NCBI RefSeq assembly: GCF_000415985.1
Contig: NZ_KE356561.1
Span: 2,181,179 to 2,222,928, forward strand
Origin: Haloquadratum walsbyi J07HQW2
Lineage (GTDB): Archaea > Halobacteriota > Halobacteria > Halobacteriales > Haloferacaceae
Length of the DNA: 41,750 bases
Reading direction: 5' to 3'
Under the pieces are notes generated by a model. That model made no database searches and had not been told where the DNA came from. It saw nothing but the letters and a program-made list of their open reading frames with translations. This document shows, in pieces, positions 26,005 through 35,873 of this stretch. The translations under genes were made by a program, and so were the position numbers. Within the stretch, counting starts at the first letter, position 1; every line of letters begins with the position of its first letter.

Positions 26005-27225
26005 ATGGAAGGGACATTTATCAATGGAACTGTTCACGTCGGCGCGGACGCTAAACAACGGTTTCATGATGCCCGCGGATACGGGCGTATGCGCGACGGT
26101 AAGGAGGTCGAACTCGCTCCTGTTGAGGCGGCGCACTTGCTTGCCCGTGGCGATCTTGAGGAAATTATCATCGATACATCCTCACATTCGGATGACGCAC
26201 CCTCAACCAGTCAGATACACCCCGGATTAGATACGGTTGACTCTGATACTTCTGAGATTTATTCAACTGATGACTCATCGACATATCACGTTGGATTTCG
26301 AGGATTTCTGATATACACAGGCATGGCTCGCCAGTTTGCTGTGTACAAGGACCTTCGTGACCGCGGATTCTATCTTTCGCCTGCTCGCCCGTCATGGCCC
26401 GGTGTTGACTCAGCGACCGACAATCAGAGTGACTTCATCGTGTATCCACGTGGGATGGGACCGTACGATGGCGAAATCGCTCATCGAATTCGCGTTATTG
26501 GTGAGCGAGAGAAAGTGAAAATCTCGACTCTCGGTAATATTGTTCTCGCAGTCGTTGATGAGGATGGCGAGTTAACATATTTTGAGACTAACTCTGGGTC
26601 GGCATTTCATGATCTTATCTCTCAGGAAGTAAATGAGTCAGATTCCGACGATGGTGGCATAAATAAGATTGCTAATGAACCTACAGCACAGGACCAGTCA
26701 TCACTCCCAACAGATGTCAGCGTTGATGTGGTTAATGACCGTGTTGTGTGCTATGATGCTACGACCTCATTGTATGAGCAAAATTTCTATGGACAGCGAC
26801 TCTTCGGTCGGAATGCGGATACAGGACCGCTCCAATTTTCACTTATTGAAGCCGCATATCTCGCTCAACAAGGTGTGATTGCGGTCGATACAGCCACCCT
26901 CGTTGCTATTGGACGCGATGTCGAAGGCGATCGATTTGACCAGCGTCTTCGCGTGTATGCAGCATTAAGACATCATCATACCGTTCCGAAGAGTGGGTTT
27001 AAATTTGGGGCAGACTTCCGCGTTTATACGACGTTCGAAGAGATTGATTCACTCGACCATTCAACAGACCTTGTCCGCGTCTGTCAAACCAACATGAAAA
27101 TATATCCTCGTGACTTATCACTTGATATCAGATTGGCTGGCGGGGTTCGGAAGCGAATGGTTTTTGCGCTCACCCCAGCCAACGGCGATATACACTGGCT
27201 TTCGGTAGCCCGACTTACTTTATGA
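26005..27225 (+). CDS. endA: tRNA-splicing endonuclease EndA
   Basis: This 406-residue protein carries two tandem endonuclease units, the haloarchaeal homodimeric arrangement in which the first copy is degenerate and the second catalytic. The second copy has the triad Tyr341 (FRVY), His352 (LDHS) and Lys383 (GVRKRMVFA). It cuts bulge-helix-bulge RNA in intron-containing pre-tRNAs and pre-rRNA. Acidic, Ser/Asp-rich linkers (about 57-95 and 205-236) lengthen it. Its stop overlaps the trpS start by 4 bases (ATGA), so the two are translationally coupled. A matching substrate motif is visible in the rRNA operon at 38621-38658 / 40752-40789. Confidence 0.92.
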   Translation: MEGTFINGTVHVGADAKQRFHDARGYGRMRDGKEVELAPVEAAHLLARGDLEEIIIDTSSHSDDAPSTSQIHPGLDTVDSDTSEIYSTDDSSTYHVGFRGFLIYTGMARQFAVYKDLRDRGFYLSPARPSWPGVDSATDNQSDFIVYPRGMGPYDGEIAHRIRVIGEREKVKISTLGNIVLAVVDEDGELTYFETNSGSAFHDLISQEVNESDSDDGGINKIANEPTAQDQSSLPTDVSVDVVNDRVVCYDATTSLYEQNFYGQRLFGRNADTGPLQFSLIEAAYLAQQGVIAVDTATLVAIGRDVEGDRFDQRLRVYAALRHHHTVPKSGFKFGADFRVYTTFEEIDSLDHSTDLVRVCQTNMKIYPRDLSLDIRLAGGVRKRMVFALTPANGDIHWLSVARLTL

Positions 27226-29030
27226 CACGCGATACTGACGATATCACTAACGCTGACGCTGATCCCGAGTCTAATACTGATACTAATATGCACACAGGCT
27301 CCAATGATGAGACTCCTAGTGAAGCGACTTCGTCGACAATTACAGCCACAGTAGTCTCTGATGGCGGCACAGCAGGCGCTGAGGGTGCTGATGACGTTAC
27401 ACTCGATCCATGGGGATCTTCAGCCGTCTCAGATTATGAAAAACTGTTTACAGAGTTCGGTATCGAGACCTTTGATGACGTTCTTCCGTCTGTTCCAAAC
27501 CCACATTATCTCATGCGTCGAGGGGTCGTATTTGGACATCGCGAGTATGGTCCTGTTGCTGAAGCGTTACGGAATAATGACCCTGCTGCTGCCCTTTCAG
27601 GATTCATGCCTACCGGTGATCCCCATATCGGACACAAACTTGTCTTTGATGAAATCATCTGGCATCAACAGCGCGGTGCGGACGCCTATGCGCTTATTGC
27701 AGATCTTGAAGCACATGCCGCCCGTGGACTAACTTGGAGTGAGATCGACGAGCATGCGCGTAATTATCTTTTAAGCCTTCTTGCGCTTGGATTCGATCCT
27801 GAATCAGGTGAAATTTATCGACAGTCTGAGAATCGAAAACTACAGAACTTTGCCTTCGAACTTGGGTCAAAAGCAAATTTCTCCGAATTTGAGGGTATCT
27901 ATGGATTCGATAGTGAAACAAACGTTGCATATATGCAATCAGTCATCACACAGATGGCTGATATTCTGTATCCACAACTTGAAGAACCAAAGCCAACGGT
28001 CATTCCAGTCGGTCCAGATCAGGATCCACATGTCCGGTTTGCTCGCGACCTTGCTGCTCGTATGCGATTTTTCAAAGTTACTGAAGCATATGCAAGCTTT
28101 GAACTCACAGACTCTGAACGAGAACTTGTCACTGCTGTCTATGACGAACGTGAACTGTACGCCGAGGACGCGTCTCGACCGCGGTGTGCAGAGGCAGCCA
28201 CGTGGCTCACCGATCATCTGATGATTTCTACAGGTGAGAGTGGAGAACGTGTCGAAGGCAGTGAGAATACTCAGGACGGTGATACGCATATCTCAATTGA
28301 TACAGTTGGTATAGTAGTCCCCGATACTGTTGTCGAATCAACTATTGAAAAACTTGAAAACGCCGGTATGGAACCACTTCGCCCACGTGTTCGGTTTCTG
28401 GATGCTAATGCAACTGATGAAGCGTTTGATGCTCTCATTACAGCGATCGAGGGTGAGAAACGACGGTATGATGAACATATCGACGCTTTTGAGCTTAGTG
28501 CTGCCGATGCAACTGAGTTAGCTCGTGAGGTTGAGACCAATCACGGTGGCTATGGATTTGTGGCACCGTCATCGACGTATCATCGATTCATGACAGGACT
28601 TACCGGTGGAAAGATGTCCTCGTCTGTGCCGGCATCACACATCTCGCTTCTTGATGACCCTGAGAAAGGATATGAGAAGGTAAAAGCAGCGACGACCGGT
28701 GGTCGGGAGACAGCAGAAAAACAGCGTGAACTTGGTGGTAAGGCTGATGAATGCCCTGTCTATGAATTATTTGCGTATCTACTTGCGAACGATGATGATT
28801 TACTTGTAACAGAGGTGTACGACGAGTGTGTGTCTGGAGACCGCCTTTGTGGTAACTGCAAAGAGCAGGCAGCTGAGTTGATGCAGGCGTTCCTTGAAGA
28901 ACATCAAGAAAAGCGAAAAGAGGTACAGTCATTACTTGACGATCTTGATATCTCACTGACGTCTGATCGACGAAGTATAGCACCGGGTGATACCACCGAC
29001 ACCGACTCGACAGATAACGAAGATAATTAG
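27222..29030 (+). CDS. trpS: Tryptophanyl-tRNA synthetase TrpS
   Basis: This class I synthetase charges tRNA-Trp. The HIGH motif is PHIGH (134-138) and the KMSKS motif is KMSSS (464-468). The segment VIPVGPDQDPHVRFARDLA is the expected tryptophan/ATP pocket region. With the overlapping ATG at 27222 the protein has 602 residues. The first 60 are Thr/Asp/Asn-rich and presumably disordered; an internal Met at residue 23 is an alternative start. A large insert between about 315 and 445 precedes KMSSS. It is coupled to endA upstream; pheS follows after 194 bases. Confidence 0.93.
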   Translation: MTRDTDDITNADADPESNTDTNMHTGSNDETPSEATSSTITATVVSDGGTAGAEGADDVTLDPWGSSAVSDYEKLFTEFGIETFDDVLPSVPNPHYLMRRGVVFGHREYGPVAEALRNNDPAAALSGFMPTGDPHIGHKLVFDEIIWHQQRGADAYALIADLEAHAARGLTWSEIDEHARNYLLSLLALGFDPESGEIYRQSENRKLQNFAFELGSKANFSEFEGIYGFDSETNVAYMQSVITQMADILYPQLEEPKPTVIPVGPDQDPHVRFARDLAARMRFFKVTEAYASFELTDSERELVTAVYDERELYAEDASRPRCAEAATWLTDHLMISTGESGERVEGSENTQDGDTHISIDTVGIVVPDTVVESTIEKLENAGMEPLRPRVRFLDANATDEAFDALITAIEGEKRRYDEHIDAFELSAADATELAREVETNHGGYGFVAPSSTYHRFMTGLTGGKMSSSVPASHISLLDDPEKGYEKVKAATTGGRETAEKQRELGGKADECPVYELFAYLLANDDDLLVTEVYDECVSGDRLCGNCKEQAAELMQAFLEEHQEKRKEVQSLLDDLDISLTSDRRSIAPGDTTDTDSTDNEDN

Positions 29031-29224
29031 ATTATTTGCTATCAGTAATATTATTTATCGATTATGAATACCGATATCATTCAGTAGTGAATATCACTCC
29101 GAATAATATCAACTGAGCAGAGATTGAATTGTTACCCAATCCATATACTGGTCCTGTGCTTCGGAACTGCTAACTAGCGTCCGACCAGTAAACTGGATAA
29201 CAAGCGGACGCGACAGAGACGATT

Positions 29225-30784
29225 ATGAGTATACAACTTCCTGACCCACAGCTTGCAATTCTCACGACTGCAAGTGCGACCACTGAGACTTCAATTGAGC
29301 AGCTCGCGGATGAGACCGACTTAAATCCAACAACAGCAACACAAGCTGCGTTTGAACTTCGCGATGCTGAGTTGCTTACAATCACTGAGACTGAGACAAC
29401 TCTCTATGAGCTGACAAACGAAGGACGAGAGTATCTCGCCGATGGGCTTCCGGAAATTCGGCTTTATCAAGCGGCGACTGAGATTGATGCTGATGATGCT
29501 CCGGTGTCACTTGGATCGGTGATTCAATCAGCAGATCTTGACGATCCTGAGATTGATATTGCGCTGGCGAACTTTGCGCGTAAATCGTATGGATCGATTA
29601 CTGATGGTGAAATCACTGCCGCACAATCAATTGATCCGAACAGTGACTCAGAGGCGACTGCACTAGCTCATATTGACTCCAATACCGATGCCGGCAAATC
29701 TGGGGAGACTGCTCGCGTCGATTCTGATAGCATCGCCGATGTTGATGACTCCGTTGTTGAACAACTCGTTACTCGCAATCTACTCACACGATATACAGAG
29801 ACGACGCGGACAGTCTCACTCACTGACGCGGGTGTCACCGCCCTGATGGAGGGCGTTGAATCAGTCGAAACGGTTGATCGGCTAACACCTGAACTGATTA
29901 TGTCTGGTGAGTGGCGCGATGCTGAATTTGCCGAATATAATGTTGAGGCGGACGCTCCTGATGTCCAGAACGGCAAAATACATATTCTTAGACAGACAGC
30001 AGAACGTGTTCGAGATGTACTTGTTGGAATGGGCTTTGAGGAAATGGATGGACCACACGCGGATGCGGACTTCTGGATTAATGATTGCCTTTTCATGCCT
30101 CAAGATCACCCAGCCCGAACGCACTGGGATCGATTTGCGCTTGATGTCCCACCAATCGATGATCTTCCGACAGATCTTGTTGAAACTGTTGAGTCAGCTC
30201 ACCGTGATGGCGTTGGTTCTGACGGTGATGGATATCACTCACCGTGGGATGAAGACTTTGCACGGGCGATTGCACTCCGTGGACACACCACATCATTATC
30301 AATGCGATATCTCTCCGGTACTGAAATCGGAGAATTTGAACCCCCACAACGGTATTTCTCAGTCGAGAAAGTCTATCGAAATGATACTCTTGACGCAACA
30401 CACCTTCTTGAGTTCTTCCAGATCGAAGGATGGGTTATGGCTGAAGACCTCTCTGTTCGTGATTTAATGGGTACATTTGTTGAATTCTATGAACAGTTTG
30501 GAATCACCGATGTTCAGTTCAAACCACATTATAACCCGTATACGGAACCATCGTTTGAGCTCTTTGGGCAACATCCAAAAACGGGTGAACTGATTGAAAT
30601 TGGCAATTCTGGTATGTTTCGAACGGAAGTCCTCGACCCACTTGGTGTTGAGTGTGATGTAATGGCGTGGGGACTAGCACTTGAACGACTTGCAATGTTG
30701 ACCACTGGTGCTGAGGATATCCGGGATCTTCATGGGACTCTTGCTGATCTTGAATTCCTTCGCAACGCGGAGGTGACGTATTAA
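29225..30784 (+). CDS. pheS: Phenylalanyl-tRNA synthetase alpha subunit PheS
   Basis: This 519-residue class II catalytic subunit has winged-helix-like N-terminal modules (TSIEQLADETDLNPTTATQAAFELRDAELL). The aminoacylation core contains motif 2 (YFSVEKVYRNDTLDATHLLE) and motif 3 (GLALERLAML, 483-492). Residues 136-175 form a Ser/Asp/Ala-rich insert that looks disordered. PheS pairs with PheT as an alpha2-beta2 enzyme. Its TAA overlaps the pheT ATG by one base, so translation is coupled. Confidence 0.94.
   Translation: MSIQLPDPQLAILTTASATTETSIEQLADETDLNPTTATQAAFELRDAELLTITETETTLYELTNEGREYLADGLPEIRLYQAATEIDADDAPVSLGSVIQSADLDDPEIDIALANFARKSYGSITDGEITAAQSIDPNSDSEATALAHIDSNTDAGKSGETARVDSDSIADVDDSVVEQLVTRNLLTRYTETTRTVSLTDAGVTALMEGVESVETVDRLTPELIMSGEWRDAEFAEYNVEADAPDVQNGKIHILRQTAERVRDVLVGMGFEEMDGPHADADFWINDCLFMPQDHPARTHWDRFALDVPPIDDLPTDLVETVESAHRDGVGSDGDGYHSPWDEDFARAIALRGHTTSLSMRYLSGTEIGEFEPPQRYFSVEKVYRNDTLDATHLLEFFQIEGWVMAEDLSVRDLMGTFVEFYEQFGITDVQFKPHYNPYTEPSFELFGQHPKTGELIEIGNSGMFRTEVLDPLGVECDVMAWGLALERLAMLTTGAEDIRDLHGTLADLEFLRNAEVTY
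30769..30776 (+). promoter_or_regulatory. Strong Shine-Dalgarno for pheT inside pheS
   Basis: GGAGGTGA lies 7 bases before the pheT ATG and is an 8-base perfect complement of the 16S 3' end (TCACCTCC at 40408-40415). Most starts in this window lack such a site, so it marks re-initiation at the pheS/pheT junction. Confidence 0.75.
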
Positions 30785-32727
30785 TGCCGGTTGTCGATAT
30801 CGATATGGATGAACTTAGGAGGCTTACCGGTCATGACGAAAAATCAGATTCGGAATTCAAATCTGACCTCTTTGCACTGGGGCTTGAATTCGAAGGTAAA
30901 ACGGAATCAGATCTTCTTCAATTCGAATTTGGTCCCGATCGTCTTGATCGCCTTTCTGTTGAGGGGGTTGCACGATCGCTACGATATCACTATGGTGACG
31001 ATCGTGGTATCGCGGTTCCATCAACAAATAATCCTGAATTCCAATTTATTGTCTCTGATGATGTTCCCGACAGCCGACCCTACGTTACTGGTGCTGTCGC
31101 CCGCGGGATTAATCTCGATCAGCGTGCACTTGATTCATTGATTCAATTACAGGAGAAACTACACGCAACAATAGGACGAAAGCGTACAAAAGGGGCGATT
31201 GGGATCCATGATCTTACCATGCTGAAAGGGCGTACACTTGATGATAGCGGTCTCGATCTTTCCGGGGGAGCCGGAGGCGGGATGATCGATACCGCCACTG
31301 ATTCCAGACCCACTGCTGATCGTGCATCAGAGACTTCTGCCTCTGACTCTCCCACACATTCGATCACCTACACTGGTATCGAACCAACAGGCGATACGTT
31401 CGTGCCGCTCGACTCAAACCGTGAGCTGACGCCAGCTGCGGTGCTTGATGAACATCCAACAGGCGAAACATATGCAGATATTGTCACAGATTATGACCGA
31501 TACCCAGCCATCTATGATGAGCTTGGACTGTTTTCATTCCCGCCGGTCATCAACGGTCGTCGAACAGAAGTCTCAGCTAACTCGCGGGATCTCCTGATTG
31601 AACTAACCGGAACTGATCAGTGGACAATTGACCGGATGTGTACGATCATTTGTTATGCACTCAAAGCACGCGGTGCGACAATCGAGTCTGTCGATGTTGA
31701 ATATCCTGATCGGGCTCTTACTCGACCTGACCTCACCGTTGACACAAAGCACATTTCACATGACCGTATCGAGACAATTCTTGGAGTCTCATTTGACACA
31801 GCCGAAGTTATTGAACTATTCGAACGTGCTGGACTTGCGGCGACGACCACAGATGATACCACTGCCACTGATACCGCTACTCCAGCGGTAACCTCGGACC
31901 GCGACATCGACATTTCTGATGAGTCTCCTGTATACGCTGTTTCAATCCCTCCATACCGCGTTGATGTGCTTCACCCACTCGATTTGGTTGATGATGTTGG
32001 TCGTGCGTATGGCTTCGATAATCTTGAGCCGCGATATCCCGATATCGGGACCGTTGGTGGGAGACATGAACGATCTCGACTAGAAACAGTAACGCGAACA
32101 GCACTAACAGGACTTGGATTTGAGGATCTATTAAATTTCCATCTGACAAATAAGCCTGCAGTATATGACCGCATGCAGATGAGTCCACTTTCAGCTACTA
32201 AATTTGACTCAGCGAATGATGACATAACGCTTGGCTCAGCACCACCTGCTGAGATAACGGATCCATATAGCGGCGATTACACTATTCTTCGACCATGGAT
32301 TCTCCCATCGCTTATTCAGGTTCTTGAGAATAACACACATCGTGCGTACCCACAGGACCTATCGGAGGTTGGGTTCGTTGCCAATCATGATGATAGTGTC
32401 AATACACGTGTTGCCGAACGCCGTCATGTTGCAGGCGCTGTTGCACGTCATGACGCAACCTATGAAGATGCCAAAGCACCGCTTCAAGCATTGTGTCGTG
32501 ATTTTGATGTTGAACTTCAGACACCCCCAACGACACATCCGTCATTTATCGATGGGCGGACAGCAGCCATCATGATTGACGGTAACTCAATAGGCGTCAT
32601 TGGTGAGGTACATCCTGAAGTGCTCGTTGAACATGACCTTGCAGTCCCTGTGGCTGCATTTGAGTTTGAACTCACAGCGCTCGGCGCAAACATGTCGGAG
32701 CTTCCTGACTCAGAACACATCGAATAA
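30784..32727 (+). CDS. pheT: Phenylalanyl-tRNA synthetase beta subunit PheT
   Basis: This 647-residue protein is the archaeal/eukaryotic-type beta subunit. It has an N-terminal part (VDIDMDELRRLTG), a B3/B4-like editing region (PYVTGAVARGINLDQRALDSLI and KGAIGIHDL), a B5 domain and a C-terminal catalytic-like domain (VDDVGRAYGFDNLEPRYP ... TKFDSANDD). Low-complexity inserts lie at about 150-192 (Gly then Ser/Thr-rich) and around 355-375 (Thr/Ala-rich). It overlaps pheS by one base and has a strong Shine-Dalgarno. valS follows after 184 bases. Confidence 0.93.
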   Translation: MPVVDIDMDELRRLTGHDEKSDSEFKSDLFALGLEFEGKTESDLLQFEFGPDRLDRLSVEGVARSLRYHYGDDRGIAVPSTNNPEFQFIVSDDVPDSRPYVTGAVARGINLDQRALDSLIQLQEKLHATIGRKRTKGAIGIHDLTMLKGRTLDDSGLDLSGGAGGGMIDTATDSRPTADRASETSASDSPTHSITYTGIEPTGDTFVPLDSNRELTPAAVLDEHPTGETYADIVTDYDRYPAIYDELGLFSFPPVINGRRTEVSANSRDLLIELTGTDQWTIDRMCTIICYALKARGATIESVDVEYPDRALTRPDLTVDTKHISHDRIETILGVSFDTAEVIELFERAGLAATTTDDTTATDTATPAVTSDRDIDISDESPVYAVSIPPYRVDVLHPLDLVDDVGRAYGFDNLEPRYPDIGTVGGRHERSRLETVTRTALTGLGFEDLLNFHLTNKPAVYDRMQMSPLSATKFDSANDDITLGSAPPAEITDPYSGDYTILRPWILPSLIQVLENNTHRAYPQDLSEVGFVANHDDSVNTRVAERRHVAGAVARHDATYEDAKAPLQALCRDFDVELQTPPTTHPSFIDGRTAAIMIDGNSIGVIGEVHPEVLVEHDLAVPVAAFEFELTALGANMSELPDSEHIE

Positions 32728-32911
32728 CCTACTTACTGCCATCTTGCTCGACTTGGCTGTACTGAATCCCATCTATACGTTACCGATAATATCGTATCAG
32801 TACAGTAGAGACAGTATTGAGTATACATGCTCTTGTCTGTAGACTTTGGTTCTCTTGATTCTGTATAATCGAGTGACTTAACACGCCTCCCGCCGGTATT
32901 ATTGTTTGGTA

Positions 32912-35701
32912 ATGCCGAGCGGAGAATACGACCCCGACGCTGTCGAGACCAAGTGGCAAGATCGCTGGGTCGACGAGGAGACCTATAAATATGCATCTGC
33001 CACCGTCAGTGCCTCTGAATCTGGCTTTGACCCACATCTGGCGTCTGAGTCAAAGCCCGAGTCCGAAGCAGCTAATAACTCAGTTGAGGGACCACATGTA
33101 GCTACTGAAACTGATCCTGACACTGCATTCTCAATTGACTCTCCACCACCAACGGTATCAGGTAGTCTTCACTGGGGACATGTCTATGGGTTTACGCTGC
33201 AGGATTTCGTGGCACGATTTAGACGAATGCGTGATTCAGATGTGTTCTTCCCGTTCGGATATGACGATAACGGGATTGCCTCTGAACGACTTGCTGAGGA
33301 TGAACTTGACGTCCGTCATCAAGAGTATGAACGTCGCGAATTCCAGCAGATGACTCGAGAGGTATGCCAGCAATATGAATCTGAGTTCACTGAAAAGATG
33401 CAACAACTGGGCATCTCTATTGACTGGAATCAGACGTATCAAACAATCTCACCGAATGCAAAACGGACGTCACAACTATCATTTATTGATTTATACGAAC
33501 AGGGTCGTGAATATCGCAAACGCGCTCCGACTATTTGGTGTCCTGAGTGTGAAACAGCGATCTCACAAGTCGAAACGGAAGATGACGAACAACCAAGTCA
33601 TTTCCACGACATTGCATTCGATCTTATCGACGACTCTACAGCCGACTCTGCAGATACTACAGGCACATTTACAATATCAACCACGCGCCCTGAGTTGTTA
33701 CCTGCGTGTGTGGCAATCTTCGTTCATCCTGACGATGATGACAAACAGGATCTCGTCGGTGCTGATGCCCGTGTGCCTCTTTTCGATCAAAGAGTCCCGA
33801 TAATCGCAGATGAACGCGTCGAGATGGAAACTGGGTCAGGAATCGTGATGTGTTGTACCTTTGGTGACCAGACAGATATTGAGTGGTACCAAGCACATGG
33901 TCTTGACCTTCGTATTGCTATTGACGAATCAGGGACAATGACGGATGTTGCGGGCTCATACAGTGGTCTTGACTCAACTGAAGCTCGTGAATCGATCGTC
34001 TCTGACCTTGCAAATACTGATGCACTCTTAGATCGTCGAGAAATTACACATACAGTAAATGTGCATGAACGCTGTGGGACGAATATTGAGTTTCTTGTCA
34101 AAGACCAGTGGTATGTTAAATTACTAGACAAAAGAGATGAATATCTCACCGCTGGTCGGGAGATGGAGTGGTATCCCCAGAAGATGTTCACACGATATAA
34201 AAACTGGATTGAGGGTCTTGAATGGGACTGGGCTATCTCTCGGCAACGCTCTTCAGGCATTCCGTTCCCTGTCTGGTATTGTGATTCATGTGAACATGTT
34301 GTTGTTGCTGAAAAAGAATCATTACCCGTTGATCCGCTCAGTGATGACCCTCCAATAGAATCATGTCCTGAATGTGATCATGACACCTTCGTTCCCGAAA
34401 ATGACGTCTTTGACACGTGGGCAACCTCATCGCTCACACCACTCATCAACGCCGGTTGGGATTGGAATGATGATGTCGAGACTATCGAATTTGACAATCC
34501 GTCATTATACCCATTTAATCTTCGCCCACAGGGACATGACATTATCTCATTTTGGCTCTTCCACACCGTCGTTAAGTGTTATGAACACACCGGACAGGTT
34601 CCTTTCGATAGTGTGATGATCAATGGAATGGTTCTTGATGAAAATCGTGAGAAAATGTCGAAATCAAAAGGAAATGTAATCGCCCCTGATGAGGTTGTTA
34701 CAGAATATCCTGTTGATGCTGCGCGATACTGGACGGCTGGATCCGCGGTAGGTGATGACCTTCCATATTCAGAAAAAGGCATTCGTGCTGGTGAGAAACT
34801 GCTTCGAAAATTATGGAATGCATCAAAACTTGTTGAAAATCTCACCGCCGACGCACCCGACCCTGCAACGATGTCTCACACTGATCTTGAAGCGATTGAT
34901 CGGTGGCTTCTCGCTCGAATCGATACTGAAATCAATCGCCTTACCGAAAAATTCGAATCACGCGAATTCTCAAAAGCTCGAGACGGTCTTCGCAGCGTCT
35001 TCTGGCATACATTTTGTGATGATTACCTTGAAATTGCAAAACAACGAATCCGAGAAGGCAACACTAGCGATGCTGCCGCTGCATATACATTGACAGTCGC
35101 ACATCGTCGGTTTCTCAAACTTTTCGCCCCAATCCTTGCACACGCAAGCGAGGAACTGTGGCACGATATGTATGTCACACAACCCGCTTCCGAAGCAGAC
35201 GAGGCTTCGAGCACAAGTATTCACCGCCAGTCATGGCCGAAACCACTTGGTATTGATGCTGACGTTGATGCCGGTGAAGCAGCGATGTCGGTTGTTGGTG
35301 CGCTTCGAAAATACAAAAGTAACGCACAACTTTCGATGAATTCGGCACTTGATCGAGTTCTTGTATGGGGAAATATCGACGGTTTTGAGTCTGATATTGC
35401 GGATGTCATGCATGTTGAAACAATTGAATCACTCAATGAACGACCATCAATTGAATCCGTTGTTACTGGCGTTGATCTTGAGTACTCGCTTGTTGGTCCT
35501 GCCTTTGGCAATGCCGTTTCGGATATTGAGTCGGCTATTGAATCAGGAGAGTATGAAGTCGTCAATGGTAATCTCCATGCGGGGGATATAACGCTTGATC
35601 CTGAGATGTTCACTATCGAAAAACGTAGACAATATACTGGTAGCGGCGAGATGCTTGATCTTGATAATGATGATGTAACTGTCATCGTTCAGCATGGTTG
35701 A
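32912..35701 (+). CDS. valS: Valyl-tRNA synthetase ValS
   Basis: This 929-residue class I synthetase starts at ATG 32912 (MPSGEYDPDAVETKW). A TTG two codons earlier is open but less likely. The HIGH motif is HWGH (87-90) and KMSKS is exact (581-585). An editing (CP1) domain lies between, with zinc-like knuckles (WCPEC, then WYCDSC and CPEC). The segment GLEWDWAISRQR and the tail VDAARYWTAGSAVGDD identify ValS rather than IleS or LeuS. A Ser/Glu-rich insert at about 28-74 splits the N-terminal strand from the HIGH region. It is the last gene of the translation block. Confidence 0.93.
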   Translation: MPSGEYDPDAVETKWQDRWVDEETYKYASATVSASESGFDPHLASESKPESEAANNSVEGPHVATETDPDTAFSIDSPPPTVSGSLHWGHVYGFTLQDFVARFRRMRDSDVFFPFGYDDNGIASERLAEDELDVRHQEYERREFQQMTREVCQQYESEFTEKMQQLGISIDWNQTYQTISPNAKRTSQLSFIDLYEQGREYRKRAPTIWCPECETAISQVETEDDEQPSHFHDIAFDLIDDSTADSADTTGTFTISTTRPELLPACVAIFVHPDDDDKQDLVGADARVPLFDQRVPIIADERVEMETGSGIVMCCTFGDQTDIEWYQAHGLDLRIAIDESGTMTDVAGSYSGLDSTEARESIVSDLANTDALLDRREITHTVNVHERCGTNIEFLVKDQWYVKLLDKRDEYLTAGREMEWYPQKMFTRYKNWIEGLEWDWAISRQRSSGIPFPVWYCDSCEHVVVAEKESLPVDPLSDDPPIESCPECDHDTFVPENDVFDTWATSSLTPLINAGWDWNDDVETIEFDNPSLYPFNLRPQGHDIISFWLFHTVVKCYEHTGQVPFDSVMINGMVLDENREKMSKSKGNVIAPDEVVTEYPVDAARYWTAGSAVGDDLPYSEKGIRAGEKLLRKLWNASKLVENLTADAPDPATMSHTDLEAIDRWLLARIDTEINRLTEKFESREFSKARDGLRSVFWHTFCDDYLEIAKQRIREGNTSDAAAAYTLTVAHRRFLKLFAPILAHASEELWHDMYVTQPASEADEASSTSIHRQSWPKPLGIDADVDAGEAAMSVVGALRKYKSNAQLSMNSALDRVLVWGNIDGFESDIADVMHVETIESLNERPSIESVVTGVDLEYSLVGPAFGNAVSDIESAIESGEYEVVNGNLHAGDITLDPEMFTIEKRRQYTGSGEMLDLDNDDVTVIVQHG

Positions 35702-35873
35702 ATCAAAATCTAAATCTACTCGCCAAAAATCTTCATCAACCAATCTCTATTATTAGTCCCGTTTGATCCCATGTTACCATTCAAATAAACACTCCACAAA
35801 GACCATACTCTCACTGACAATTTATATAGAATGTAACTGTGTACCTTCGTCCGGCTAAAACTAGTTTCATAAA

